A stretch of 16,436 nt of DNA from T1SED10-198M sp003554345 [NCBI: Candidatus Sumerlaeota bacterium] (GCA_003554345.1 PWGE01000138.1:1-16436); one strand, 5' to 3'. Numbered from the stretch's first letter, positions 1 to 7,548 are shown. Notes: generated by a model not told the origin, from the letters alone. Translations and numbers: made by a program.

Positions 1-3000
1 ATGGTTCTGTTTCTGCAAGTTACTGGGATATTGAAACCAGCGGAGAATCACACAGTGCTGGTGGTGAGGGTATGACAACAGCGGAAATGACCTATCCCTA
101 TGATGATACTGCTTATGAAGGATGGGATTTCAATCAGATATGGGAAAAAGATGATAATTACAGCAAAAATGATGGGTACCCTTATTTACAGAAATTATAT
201 CCTGAAATGCTTACGTTATCTTTACCCGACGAAGTGCAGATGGAACTTATGCCCATACCTGCAGGCAGTTTTATGAAGGGAAGTTATTCTGATGAGCAGG
301 ATAGCGGAAGATGGGAAGTTCCGCGTCATGAGGTGAATATTGGTTATGATTTTTACCTCGGAAAGTTTACGGTAACCAAAGTACAGTGGGAAGCAGTCAT
401 GGGAACAACGCCCTGGCAGGGTGAAGACAATGTGCTGGATCATCCGGATTCGCCGGCAATATTTGTAAGCTGGGACGATATACAGGAAGAAGGGGGCTTT
501 CTTGACACCCTCAATGAACATCTTATACATACCAGCCAGCATTATGAGGTGCGTTTACCCAGTGAATCCGAATGGGAATACAGTGCCCGGGCAGGGACAA
601 ACACGCGGTTTTACTGGGGCAACGACCCGGATTATACAGAAATTGATAATTATGCGTGGTACAGGGAAAACACTAATGAAGTTGGTAATGAATATGCCCA
701 TGTGGTTGGACAGAAACTTCCTAATGGGTGGGGACTTTTTGACATGGCAGGTAATGTATGGGAGTGGTGTGAAGACGATTTTCATAGTTATAATGATGCA
801 CCTGATGATGGCTCGGCATGGATACAGAGTCCCCGACATGAAAGTCGCATGTTTCGGGGTGGAGGGTATGGAGTAAGGCCAGCCTGGTGCAGGTCGGCTC
901 AGCGCAGCAGCGGCGATCCTGATTTTCGTTACCGTGCTGTTGGTTTACGCCTGGTTGTTGTCCCCAGGGATCCGGTTGTGGCAGATTTTTCCCTGGATCC
1001 TGCGGTAGGAAAACTCCCCTTGCGCGTTTCTTTTTCTGATTTGTCAGTTGGTCTTATAGACGAATGGCATTGGGATTTTGGCGATGGAAATACCAGCACC
1101 CTTCAACATCCCGTTCATACTTATTTAGAGGCAGGGACTTATTCAGTATCTTTGACCGCAACGGGTCCCGATGGCAATGCCACCCATTATATTGAAGATG
1201 CTGTAAGAGTAGAAGCTGTGGGCTCAAAGCTATGGGAAGAACCTTGCGGTATGATACTTATTGAAGAAGGAACAGACCCTGTACCCGAAGAGGCGTTGAG
1301 AGACCATTTCAGATGTCTTGTTGTTTATGAAAACGCTCTTATGATTGTGAACCTTTCGGTGCCCGAGGTCAGGTTTTATTGTATTGAGGATGGAAGTGAA
1401 AGGTTTGACCTGTCTCTATCATTGAACGGAATCCAGGAGGAAAGGTTTGGACTTATACATGTGGCATTTGCAGAAGACGGCGCGTTATATGGTACAAACA
1501 TGGTAGTCGATGATCCGGAATTGATTCCTGAGTCAGGCGTAATTCACGGGAATTTAAAAGTCTATCGCTGGGCAGATATTTTTTCTGAGCCGGAGCTGAT
1601 TTATGAGTTTGATGGAACGCCGGAAAGAATGCGTCTGGGAGATGCCCTGGCAGTTCGCGGGACCGGCGATGATACGAAGATACTTATTGGCGGTCGAACA
1701 GCCGATTCCCATCCTTTATTAATTGAAAAAAGCGGTACAGACTGGACAGGTACCATCCTTCCCAATCCTGTTCGTACCACCCAGCTATATTTAAATGAAG
1801 ATGGTACTTTCTGGGGAAGTATTTATCTCTGGGAAAAAACTCCTGTACAGAAATATAATCCTGATGGTTCTCCAATACCTGGTAAAGTTATTGATGTCTC
1901 CAGCGAGTATGATCCTCCTTCAGCAGCAGCATTTACCATTGATGAAGAAAGATCGATTATTTACACGATAGGTCTGCGTATGACAGTTCGGGAGGATGAT
2001 TATAAAAATAACCGAATAGTAGGGTGGGATTTTAATGGCAACAAGATTGCTGACTCAGAACCTTTTGATTTTGAACCTGTTATAGATAAAGGAGACATTA
2101 ATGGAACAGGGATGCTTGCCTTAGATGAAAATGGATATGTGTATGCACTGCTCGAAAGACACGGTGTGGCACGTTTTCAGATAACACTTGAAGTTGATAC
2201 TGCTGTACAGTCAAATTTTTATGCTTCACCGAGAAGTGGGGAGAAACCATTAACCGTTGCCTTTAGCGATACCTCAATAGGTGCCATTGATACGTGGGAA
2301 TGGGACTTTGGCGATGGAAATACCAGCACCCTTCAGAATCCACAGCATACCTACTCAGAAATTGGTTCCTATACGGTTTCATTAACTGTCAGTGCCCCGG
2401 AAGAGAGCGATACTCTTACAAGAGTAAATTACATCACGGTTACCGAGTTCCTGGAGGAAAAAGTGTATGCAGACTTTGTGGCTGTGCCCCTTTCCGGAGA
2501 GGCTCCACTTGAAGTGCATTTTACCGATTTATCTGAAGGAAATATAACCGATAGGCTGTGGCAGTTTGGTGATGGTAATACCAGTTCGCAATCTGATCCT
2601 GTTCATACCTATTCTCAGGGTGGTGAATATACGGTCGCCCTTACTGTTTATGGTGCTACAGATTCTGATAAAGTAACAAAGCAAAACTATATCAGGGTAG
2701 ATACCCCTCCAGCTACGCCGGAAGAACTAAAAGCCTTTAGCGGTGCAGACAATGTTCGATTGGACTGGAAGGGAAACACCGAATCTGATCTGGCAGGATA
2801 TAATGTATATCGGGATGAATCTGAAGATGGTGATTTTACCGAAAAGCTCAATACAGAACCCATCCAAAATGCAGAGTACGTGGATAAGGATCTTGAGGTA
2901 GGGGAGATCTGGTACTACAGGGTCAGTGCTGTTAACACATACGGTTTAGAAAGTCCAAAAACAGAGCCAGTGTTTGCTCACGTTGGAAACATAGAGATGC

Positions 3001-4163
3001 GGCTTGCTGATTATCGTGGTTCCGCCGGGTCCGAGGTTTCTCTCCATGTCAATTCTCTTAATCCTCAGGGAGTGGCAGAATTTGAACTGGAGGTTACTTA
3101 TGAACCTGCGCTGCTAACACCGATGCGCGTTGAGAGAACTGTTCCCACACAGGATTTTGACATAGTTGATAATATTCCTGAAGCAGATGGGGAAATAATT
3201 ATTAGTGCCACAGCAGAAGAAGGAACGGTCGTTGTTGGAGAAGGCACTCTGGTGAATATAGTTTTTGAGGTTGATGAAAATGCAGAAGCCGATGATATGT
3301 GCATCCATACCTTTACCAGCGTAACAATGTATGACTCCTACTCGAATTCTCTGCCAGTTGACTTTTCTGATACAGGGACCTTTACAGTTTCTGAAACTTT
3401 TATTCTCGGTGATGTAAATGGAGATGGAACAGTAGATTCACAGGATGCTCTCCTCACTCAGAATTATATTACAGGAAGCGGAGAATTGAATGCACGTTCT
3501 GACCACAAAGAAAATGACAACATTGATAAGGGGTCGTCTACACTGAGAGAGGATAGCCGGTCTCTGGCGTTTCAGGCGGCTGATGTGAATAGAGATGGTG
3601 TGCTTGATACGGCTGACGTTACCCTTATTATGAGACTGGCTGAAGGACTGTCTATTTATCCGGACCAGTCACAAAAACAAACTTCTCAACTTATCCGTCA
3701 GTCAAGAAATGTACATCCAGCTCACTATGTATTGTCTGCCGGGGAAGTGACAAAGAGAATCGGTGAGGAATTTGTTGTGCCCATTACATTAAACAATACT
3801 GAAGGAATTGGTGGAATAGAGTTTATCCTTAACTATAATCGATTATTGCTTGAGCTTGTGGAAGTAACAAACGAGGGCACGAAGATGGAAGATTGTATGC
3901 TCTCTGCAAATGACAAGAAGGGAAGCCTGCATGTGTCGCTTTCTGATAAAATAGCCCTGCCGGAAGGGGAAGGTGTGATCTTATACCTGAAATTTATAGC
4001 AAAAGATAAGGCTATTACGCAGTCTGCGCTGACATTTTCCAGGTATAGACTCACCGGGGAGTATGGTGAAAATGCTGCATGGCAAAATATTGTGTCGGTT
4101 GAAAATGGTTCGGTGACCATTCTTGAGCCTACTTTCAGCAGCTCATGGCACCTGTTTAAATAA
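1..4163 (+). CDS. Large secreted mosaic protein: GLUG tail, FGE-like, PKD x3, FN3, cohesin-dockerin-cohesin (5' partial)
   Basis: The frame is open from base 3, so the ATG at 72 is almost certainly internal: the codons before it read SYWDIETSGE...GEG and continue into MTTAEM, the usual end of a GLUG-type repeat. Domains by nucleotide position: GLUG tail to ~215; FGE/SUMF1-like ~237-957 (GNVWEWC, FRGGGYG, FRYRAVGLRLV); PKD1 ~972-1214 (WDFGDGNTS); a beta-propeller-like stretch ~1215-2195; PKD2 ~2196-2448; PKD3 ~2460-2700; FN3 ~2703-2975; cohesin-like ~2991-3395; dockerin ~3402-3660 with two calcium loops (DVNGDGTVDSQD and DVNRDGVLDTAD); second cohesin-like ~3723-4125. By hand alignment the first active-site Cys of true FGE (human C336) is Val and the second (C341) is kept, so oxidase activity is doubtful. 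It is presumably extracellular; the C-terminus shows no LPXTG or SLH anchor. An adhesive or scaffolding role is inferred. Domain identities are by motif recognition; the propeller is the least certain. Confidence 0.88.
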   Translation, partial: GSVSASYWDIETSGESHSAGGEGMTTAEMTYPYDDTAYEGWDFNQIWEKDDNYSKNDGYPYLQKLYPEMLTLSLPDEVQMELMPIPAGSFMKGSYSDEQDSGRWEVPRHEVNIGYDFYLGKFTVTKVQWEAVMGTTPWQGEDNVLDHPDSPAIFVSWDDIQEEGGFLDTLNEHLIHTSQHYEVRLPSESEWEYSARAGTNTRFYWGNDPDYTEIDNYAWYRENTNEVGNEYAHVVGQKLPNGWGLFDMAGNVWEWCEDDFHSYNDAPDDGSAWIQSPRHESRMFRGGGYGVRPAWCRSAQRSSGDPDFRYRAVGLRLVVVPRDPVVADFSLDPAVGKLPLRVSFSDLSVGLIDEWHWDFGDGNTSTLQHPVHTYLEAGTYSVSLTATGPDGNATHYIEDAVRVEAVGSKLWEEPCGMILIEEGTDPVPEEALRDHFRCLVVYENALMIVNLSVPEVRFYCIEDGSERFDLSLSLNGIQEERFGLIHVAFAEDGALYGTNMVVDDPELIPESGVIHGNLKVYRWADIFSEPELIYEFDGTPERMRLGDALAVRGTGDDTKILIGGRTADSHPLLIEKSGTDWTGTILPNPVRTTQLYLNEDGTFWGSIYLWEKTPVQKYNPDGSPIPGKVIDVSSEYDPPSAAAFTIDEERSIIYTIGLRMTVREDDYKNNRIVGWDFNGNKIADSEPFDFEPVIDKGDINGTGMLALDENGYVYALLERHGVARFQITLEVDTAVQSNFYASPRSGEKPLTVAFSDTSIGAIDTWEWDFGDGNTSTLQNPQHTYSEIGSYTVSLTVSAPEESDTLTRVNYITVTEFLEEKVYADFVAVPLSGEAPLEVHFTDLSEGNITDRLWQFGDGNTSSQSDPVHTYSQGGEYTVALTVYGATDSDKVTKQNYIRVDTPPATPEELKAFSGADNVRLDWKGNTESDLAGYNVYRDESEDGDFTEKLNTEPIQNAEYVDKDLEVGEIWYYRVSAVNTYGLESPKTEPVFAHVGNIEMRLADYRGSAGSEVSLHVNSLNPQGVAEFELEVTYEPALLTPMRVERTVPTQDFDIVDNIPEADGEIIISATAEEGTVVVGEGTLVNIVFEVDENAEADDMCIHTFTSVTMYDSYSNSLPVDFSDTGTFTVSETFILGDVNGDGTVDSQDALLTQNYITGSGELNARSDHKENDNIDKGSSTLREDSRSLAFQAADVNRDGVLDTADVTLIMRLAEGLSIYPDQSQKQTSQLIRQSRNVHPAHYVLSAGEVTKRIGEEFVVPITLNNTEGIGGIEFILNYNRLLLELVEVTNEGTKMEDCMLSANDKKGSLHVSLSDKIALPEGEGVILYLKFIAKDKAITQSALTFSRYRLTGEYGENAAWQNIVSVENGSVTILEPTFSSSWHLFK

Positions 4164-4171
4164 TATATCCA

Positions 4172-4213
4172 GGGGCAGTAAGAGAAGTTTTTCTTGCTGT
4201 CCCTACTTTTTTC
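4172..4213 (+). terminator. Intrinsic terminator of the mosaic protein gene
   Basis: A 12-bp stem (4172-4183 with 4192-4203, containing two G-U pairs) closes an 8-nt loop and is followed within 3 nt by a T-rich tract (TTTTTT at 4207-4212, then more T). It begins 8 nt after the stop codon of the mosaic protein gene, which makes it a textbook Rho-independent terminator. Confidence 0.88.
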
Positions 4214-4299
4214 TTTACTTCTGACTCTATGGATAGGCATTTTTTGCGTCCTCAGACCGATGAATGAGTGGCGCCAGCTTCTGAGTGGGCGTGAATAAC

Positions 4300-4368
4300 T
4301 CCTCTGAAAATAAAACTATCCTCAGGAGTCAGAATTCAGGAGACACAAGTCAGAATGGGAAAGAACAA
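4300..4368 (+). repeat. Dispersed intergenic repeat, copy A (head + CAGGAGTC tail)
   Basis: This 69-bp block matches 15054-15122 at 63 of 69 positions with no gaps by hand alignment. Both copies lie in non-coding spacer DNA. The head (TCCTCTGAAAATA) is also present in copies B and C, where it is joined to a different tail. The tail holds AGGAGTCAGAATTCAGGAG, a short-period sequence in which GAGTC/GAATTC-like words recur. Confidence 0.8.
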
Positions 4369-4400
4369 CAAAAACAAGCTCTCTCCCTGGTATAAATAAC

Positions 4401-4448
4401 TCCTCTGAAAATAGAACCTTTTTGAGACGCAAAATATTGCGTCTCTAC
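4401..4448 (+). repeat. Dispersed intergenic repeat, copy B (head + GAGACGC hairpin tail)
   Basis: The block matches 5511-5557 at about 44 of 48 positions with one gap. It holds a perfect inverted repeat, GAGACGCAA (4424-4432) and TTGCGTCTC (4437-4445), around a 4-nt loop. No T-run follows, so it is not a standard terminator. The head is the same as in copy A about 100 bp upstream. Confidence 0.8.
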
Positions 4449-4515
4449 CTCGAGATAATTTAATGTGTCTTTTGCAATAATGGCGATGGTTATAATAGCG
4501 GGCTTCCCTGGGAGC

Positions 4516-4555
4516 GCCGATCCCCGACTTACAGTCCGCCTCTGGCGGAATCGGC
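4516..4555 (+). repeat. Nested hairpin in non-coding spacer
   Basis: An inner 6-bp stem (TCCGCC 4535-4540, GGCGGA 4544-4549) sits inside an outer 6-bp pair (GCCGAT 4516-4521, ATCGGC 4550-4555). It is GC-rich against an AT-rich background. It looks like another dispersed, structure-forming intergenic element, but no second copy is visible in this window, so that is only a guess. The overlapping open frames on both strands lack coding character. Confidence 0.45.
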
Positions 4556-4679
4556 ATCTTATTCTTATTTTCATTATTGGTGGCATCAGCCTTTGCGCCG
4601 GTATGAGGAATCTCCCATTTAATCAAGCAGTTTTGCCTGTATCCTCTCTGATAATCTCTGCGACTCTGGTTCTGGCTCC

Positions 4680-4707
4680 TTGAAGATAGATGGAAACACA
4701 CTATAAT
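4680..4707 (+). promoter_or_regulatory. Predicted sigma-A-type promoter of the hemerythrin gene
   Basis: TTGAAG (4680-4685) is separated by 16 nt from a perfect TATAAT (4702-4707), 33 nt before the hemerythrin ATG. The -35 box matches consensus at 4 of 6 positions. Transcription would begin near 4714, giving a short leader without a clear Shine-Dalgarno sequence. Confidence 0.55.
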
Positions 4708-4740
4708 TGGCTTTAAAATATATATGAGAAAAATGCGTTA

Positions 4741-5151
4741 ATGACAACTTTTAAATGGTCCAAAAGTTATTCTGTTGATATTCCGGAAATCGACGAACAG
4801 CACAAACAGATCATCGATTTTCTCAATCAGCTCGACAGAGCTAAAAAAGACCGGACAGAAAAGGAGACGATTGAAAATATTGCAAATTCCCTGATCGAAT
4901 ATGCAAGAAATCATTTAGAATGCGAAGAACGTTATATGAAGGAGTATGCCTATCCGGATTCCGAGGAACATTTGAAGGAGCATAAAGAGTTTCGCAGGAA
5001 GATTAAAGCAATCAATCGGGAGGTTCAGTCCAACGGACATAATCCGGGGGGTATTCTAAAAGCCAGCATCATGCTTCAGCAGTGGCTTATGTGGCATATA
5101 CAGGAGACAGACCGGCCCCTTGGAGAGTATTTAAAACAGCAGGGGGTATGA
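4741..5151 (+). CDS. Bacteriohemerythrin (oxygen-binding di-iron protein)
   Basis: A 136-residue soluble single-domain hemerythrin. All seven expected di-iron ligands are present in order: H21 (DEQHKQ), H58 and E62 (NHLECEE), H77 and H81 (HLKEH), H119 and D124 (WHIQETD). Length and the N-terminal W-x-x-SYSVDIPEIDEQH pattern are standard for bacterial stand-alone members, which bind oxygen reversibly. In anaerobes they are thought to scavenge, store or sense oxygen. The ATG at 4741 fits the family N-terminus, although no clear ribosome binding site precedes it. The gene stands alone between two repeat-rich spacers, so context adds nothing about a partner. Confidence 0.93.
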   Translation: MTTFKWSKSYSVDIPEIDEQHKQIIDFLNQLDRAKKDRTEKETIENIANSLIEYARNHLECEERYMKEYAYPDSEEHLKEHKEFRRKIKAINREVQSNGHNPGGILKASIMLQQWLMWHIQETDRPLGEYLKQQGV

Positions 5152-5465
5152 CGCTTCTCCTGTCAGTATGCCGTTACAAGCGACTTATTATGCTGAACGT
5201 AACATCGAGAGGATAGGGAGTCCCGGTTGCACAAAACGCCAGAAGTCAGTACCGGCAAAAGATATAGCAAGGATACACAGGATAAAGTAGAATCCGGAAA
5301 AGTAAGAGAGAAACAGACTCCGGAAAAAGAGAAAATTGGCATCGATGTACATGATATTCAGGATATCAGAAAAAAGATAATCTCATCAGACCTGGAAAAG
5401 AGATGTACATGATGAAACAGAATGCCAGAATAAGATAAGAGAGAAGCAGACTCCGGAAAAGAGCA
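5152..5465. other. Non-coding spacer with internal direct repeats
   Basis: No convincing gene. An approximately 28-bp direct repeat (TAAGAGAGAA[A/G]CAGACTCC plus GGAAAA..GAG) lies at 5303-5331 and 5436-5463. A 12-bp word, GATGTACATGAT, is repeated at 5344-5355 and 5402-5413. The 61-codon frame opening with TTG at 5227 lies across this repetitive DNA, is Lys/Glu-rich and shows no domain; it was not accepted as a gene. Confidence 0.55.
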
Positions 5466-5557
5466 CATTATCTTTTTTTCGTGTTCTTTCGTGCTTTTCG
5501 TGGTTTATTCTCCTCGGAAAATAAACCTTTCTGAGACGCAAAATATTGTGTCTCTAC
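5466..5557 (+). repeat. Dispersed intergenic repeat, copy C with an upstream TTTTTTTCGTG block
   Basis: 5511-5557 is the second head + hairpin-tail copy, pairing with 4401-4448. Its hairpin (5533-5541 with 5546-5554) keeps pairing through one G-T wobble. Directly upstream, 5466-5513 shares the block ATTATCTTTTTTTCGTG ... TTTATTCTC with 15252-15281, and in both places it is preceded by a CCGGAAAA word. The elements are therefore modular. Confidence 0.7.
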
Positions 5558-5717
5558 TCTTTTGACTCCTTCTCTTTTTTATCCCGGTATATACTTCTTT
5601 GAGAAAATTATGACCGACGCCAGAGTGAGAAAACTGATTGTCTTTTGTAAAACAGGGAACATATTTTATGTGACTCAAAAATATCCCTGATAATGAGCAA
5701 AGACATCACATGACGGT

Positions 5718-5767
5718 TTGATTTTAAAGGAGAGTTCCTTATAATAGCTATATAGCTATATTGCTAT
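5718..5767 (+). promoter_or_regulatory. arsR promoter with overlapping tandem-palindrome operator
   Basis: A -35-like TTGATT (5718-5723), a 16-nt spacer and a perfect TATAAT (5740-5745) form a sigma-A-type promoter. Overlapping the -10 and the expected start point are three tandem 8-mers: ATAGCTAT (5744-5751), ATAGCTAT (5752-5759) and ATTGCTAT (5760-5767). The first two together form a perfect 16-bp palindrome. ArsR/SmtB repressors bind AT-rich inverted repeats overlapping the promoter, so this is very likely the autoregulatory operator of the cassette downstream. Confidence 0.75.
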
Positions 5768-5777
5768 GGAGGCTGCT

Positions 5778-6143
5778 ATGTTCAATGAGTATGTTTCTAT
5801 TTTTAAAGCACTGGGTAATGAAAATCGTTTGCGTATCTTTCATCTTTTGTGCCATCGACCCCTCTGTGTCTGTGAATTAACCGCTATTTTGAATGTTTCG
5901 CAGGCTACGGTTTCGCGGCACCTTATGCAACTCAAAAATGCGGGTTTGATTGAAGATGAAAAGAATATTCCCTGGACACAATACAAGGTGGCGGTAGGTT
6001 CATCAGGCCCTCTGCCTGAAAAACTGGTCAGAGAAATAACCAGCATAACTGATCTGGATAGAACATTAAAATCGGATTTCAAGGCATCTCAAACCGTGGA
6101 TCGGCGTAGCTTATATAAAAAGGGAACCACTGATGAAAATTAA
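5778..6143 (+). CDS. arsR: ArsR/SmtB-family metalloid-responsive repressor
   Basis: A 121-residue winged helix-turn-helix protein. It carries the ArsR signature LCVCELTAILNVSQATVSRHL: the metalloid-binding C30-V-C32 pair at the start of the recognition-helix region (~30-56), then the wing. The third cysteine of the E. coli plasmid-type CVCxxC site is Thr here; C25 lies close by and might substitute. The start at 5778 is chosen because GGAGG (5768-5772) sits 5 nt upstream; an earlier in-frame ATG at 5766 overlaps the operator and has no ribosome binding site of its own. The gene overlaps the permease gene by 11 nt, which implies translational coupling. It should repress the cassette until As(III) or Sb(III) binds. 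The exact ligand is inferred. Confidence 0.9.
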   Translation: MFNEYVSIFKALGNENRLRIFHLLCHRPLCVCELTAILNVSQATVSRHLMQLKNAGLIEDEKNIPWTQYKVAVGSSGPLPEKLVREITSITDLDRTLKSDFKASQTVDRRSLYKKGTTDEN

Positions 6144-7317
6144 GGACATATACACTATTTATATTCTGGCGGGTCTCTTTCTGTTTTTTCATCTGTTTCC
6201 GTTTGGAATTATACCTTTTCCAGGCCCTCTTTATGAAGCACTGGCATTGTTGCAGTATTATGTGCGGGAACATGTTCTTTTCTGTTTGATACCCGCCTTT
6301 TTTATAGCGGGAGCAATATCTGTATTTATCAAACAAGAAGCAGTCCTGAAGTATTTTGGAGCACAGGCCAATAAATGCCTGGCTTATGGTGTCGCTTCCA
6401 TTTCAGGGACAATTTTAGCGGTTTGTTCATGTACTGTTTTGCCGGTGTTTGGTGGTATTTACAAGCGGGGGGCTGGACTGGGACCGGCTATGGCATTTCT
6501 TTATTCCGGTCCTGCTATCAATATTATGGCGATTATCTTAACAGCTCGTGTTCTTGGCTGGGAAATAGGTCTTGCGCGTGCAGTAGGGGCGATCATATTC
6601 AGTATTATCATTGGCTTGCTGATGCATCTTATTTTTCTCAAAGAAGAAAAAGCCAAACATGCTGATGCCCCCCTTATTATGGATGATACTGAAGCTGAAA
6701 AGCCAATGGGGCAAACCCTCTTGTTTTTCTTCTTTCTTATCGCTTTTTTAATTTTTGCGGGATGGGGTGAACCTGTAGAAGGGGGACATCCTTTCACCTT
6801 CTTTATCTATGACTATAAGTGGTTGTTAGCGGCAATAGCGCTTGCAGGCATTGTTCTATCTGCGCGCTTGTGGTTTGTGAAGGAAGAGAGAAGGGACTGG
6901 TTTCAGGCAAAGTGGAATTTTACCAAACAAATAACCCCTTATCTCTTTATGGGCATATTCATTGCGGGGCTTTTATTGGGGCGTCCTGGAGAAGATGGTT
7001 TGATTCCGTCCGTTTTTATCGAACAGCTGGTAGGTGGTAATTCACTGTCTGCTAGCTTTTTTGCTTCTATAGCGGCTGCTTTTATGTATTTTGCCACTTT
7101 AACCGAAATCCCGATACTGGAAGGATTGTTAGGTGCCGGAATGGGGCATGGACCGGCACTTTCCCTTCTTCTGGCAGGACCTGCCCTGAGTTTACCTAAT
7201 ATGCTTGTGTTGAAATCAATTCTGGGATGGAAACGTACAGGTGTATTTATTGTGCTGGTCGTTATTATGGCGACTTTTAGTGGATTTATTTTTGGTAGAA
7301 TAGGAGGTGTGTTATGA
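6133..7317 (+). CDS. arsP: ArsP/YraQ-family (DUF318) permease
   Basis: A 394-residue polytopic membrane protein with roughly eight to ten hydrophobic segments in two halves. Hallmarks are the AVCSCTVLPVFGG segment (C98, C100), then YKRGAGLGPAMAFLYSGPAIN. The second half has a related GAGMGHGPALSLLLAGPALS, consistent with an internal duplication. A charged cytoplasmic loop (~170-195) separates the halves. Characterised ArsP proteins export trivalent organoarsenicals such as methylarsenite; other DUF318 members are uncharacterised. Position between arsR and a CxxC thioredoxin-like gene, with overlaps on both sides (11 nt and 4 nt), supports a metalloid efflux role. The symbol is given from family plus context; the substrate is not proven. 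Confidence 0.85.
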   Translation: MKIKDIYTIYILAGLFLFFHLFPFGIIPFPGPLYEALALLQYYVREHVLFCLIPAFFIAGAISVFIKQEAVLKYFGAQANKCLAYGVASISGTILAVCSCTVLPVFGGIYKRGAGLGPAMAFLYSGPAINIMAIILTARVLGWEIGLARAVGAIIFSIIIGLLMHLIFLKEEKAKHADAPLIMDDTEAEKPMGQTLLFFFFLIAFLIFAGWGEPVEGGHPFTFFIYDYKWLLAAIALAGIVLSARLWFVKEERRDWFQAKWNFTKQITPYLFMGIFIAGLLLGRPGEDGLIPSVFIEQLVGGNSLSASFFASIAAAFMYFATLTEIPILEGLLGAGMGHGPALSLLLAGPALSLPNMLVLKSILGWKRTGVFIVLVVIMATFSGFIFGRIGGVL

Positions 7318-7547
7318 AAATATCCATTTTAGGTTCGGGATGTCCGAAATGTACTAAGTTAGAGGAAAACGTAAGACAGGCTCTCGATGAGATGGGGCAA
7401 GAAGCCAGGGTGGAAAAAATCACCGATATGCAGAAGATCATGAACTATGGTGTGATGATGACGCCTGCGCTTGCTATTGATGAAAAAGTGGTGTCCTCCG
7501 GAAAAGTGCTATCTGCCGAAGAAGTAAAAAAGTTGCTCTCTTCTTAA
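7314..7547 (+). CDS. Small thioredoxin-fold protein (redox-active disulfide protein 2 / TM0996-MTH895 type)
   Basis: A 77-residue thioredoxin/glutaredoxin-like protein with the redox motif C10-P-K-C13 in GSGCPKCTKL and the cis-Pro loop VMMTPALAIDEKVV. Size and motif match the small archaeal/bacterial family typified by MTH895 and TM0996. It overlaps the permease by 4 nt (ATGA), so the two are translationally coupled. This pairing with DUF318 permeases recurs in bacteria. It probably supplies or shuttles thiols, either to the permease cysteines or to reduce an arsenical. Whether it recycles the ArsC encoded about 1 kb downstream is speculation. Confidence 0.88.
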   Translation: MKISILGSGCPKCTKLEENVRQALDEMGQEARVEKITDMQKIMNYGVMMTPALAIDEKVVSSGKVLSAEEVKKLLSS

Positions 7548-7548
7548 T

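Noticed and set aside
222-542. 106-codon minus-strand ORF
   Set aside because: It is a shadow of the FGE-like domain on the plus strand and has no recognisable content.
4336-4701. Overlapping ORFs on both strands between the mosaic gene and hemerythrin
   Set aside because: They cross repeat copies A and B and a GC-rich hairpin, show no family resemblance, and the two strands cannot both be coding; they follow from low stop density in the repeats.
5227-5412. 61-codon plus-strand ORF starting with TTG
   Set aside because: It lies across direct repeats in spacer DNA, has no domain, is dominated by Lys/Glu from repeated AAA/GAA words, and has no convincing ribosome binding site.
4300-5557. CRISPR array
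   Set aside because: Repeats are few, differ in their tails, are irregularly spaced and lie in the same spacers as other repeat modules; no cas gene is present.
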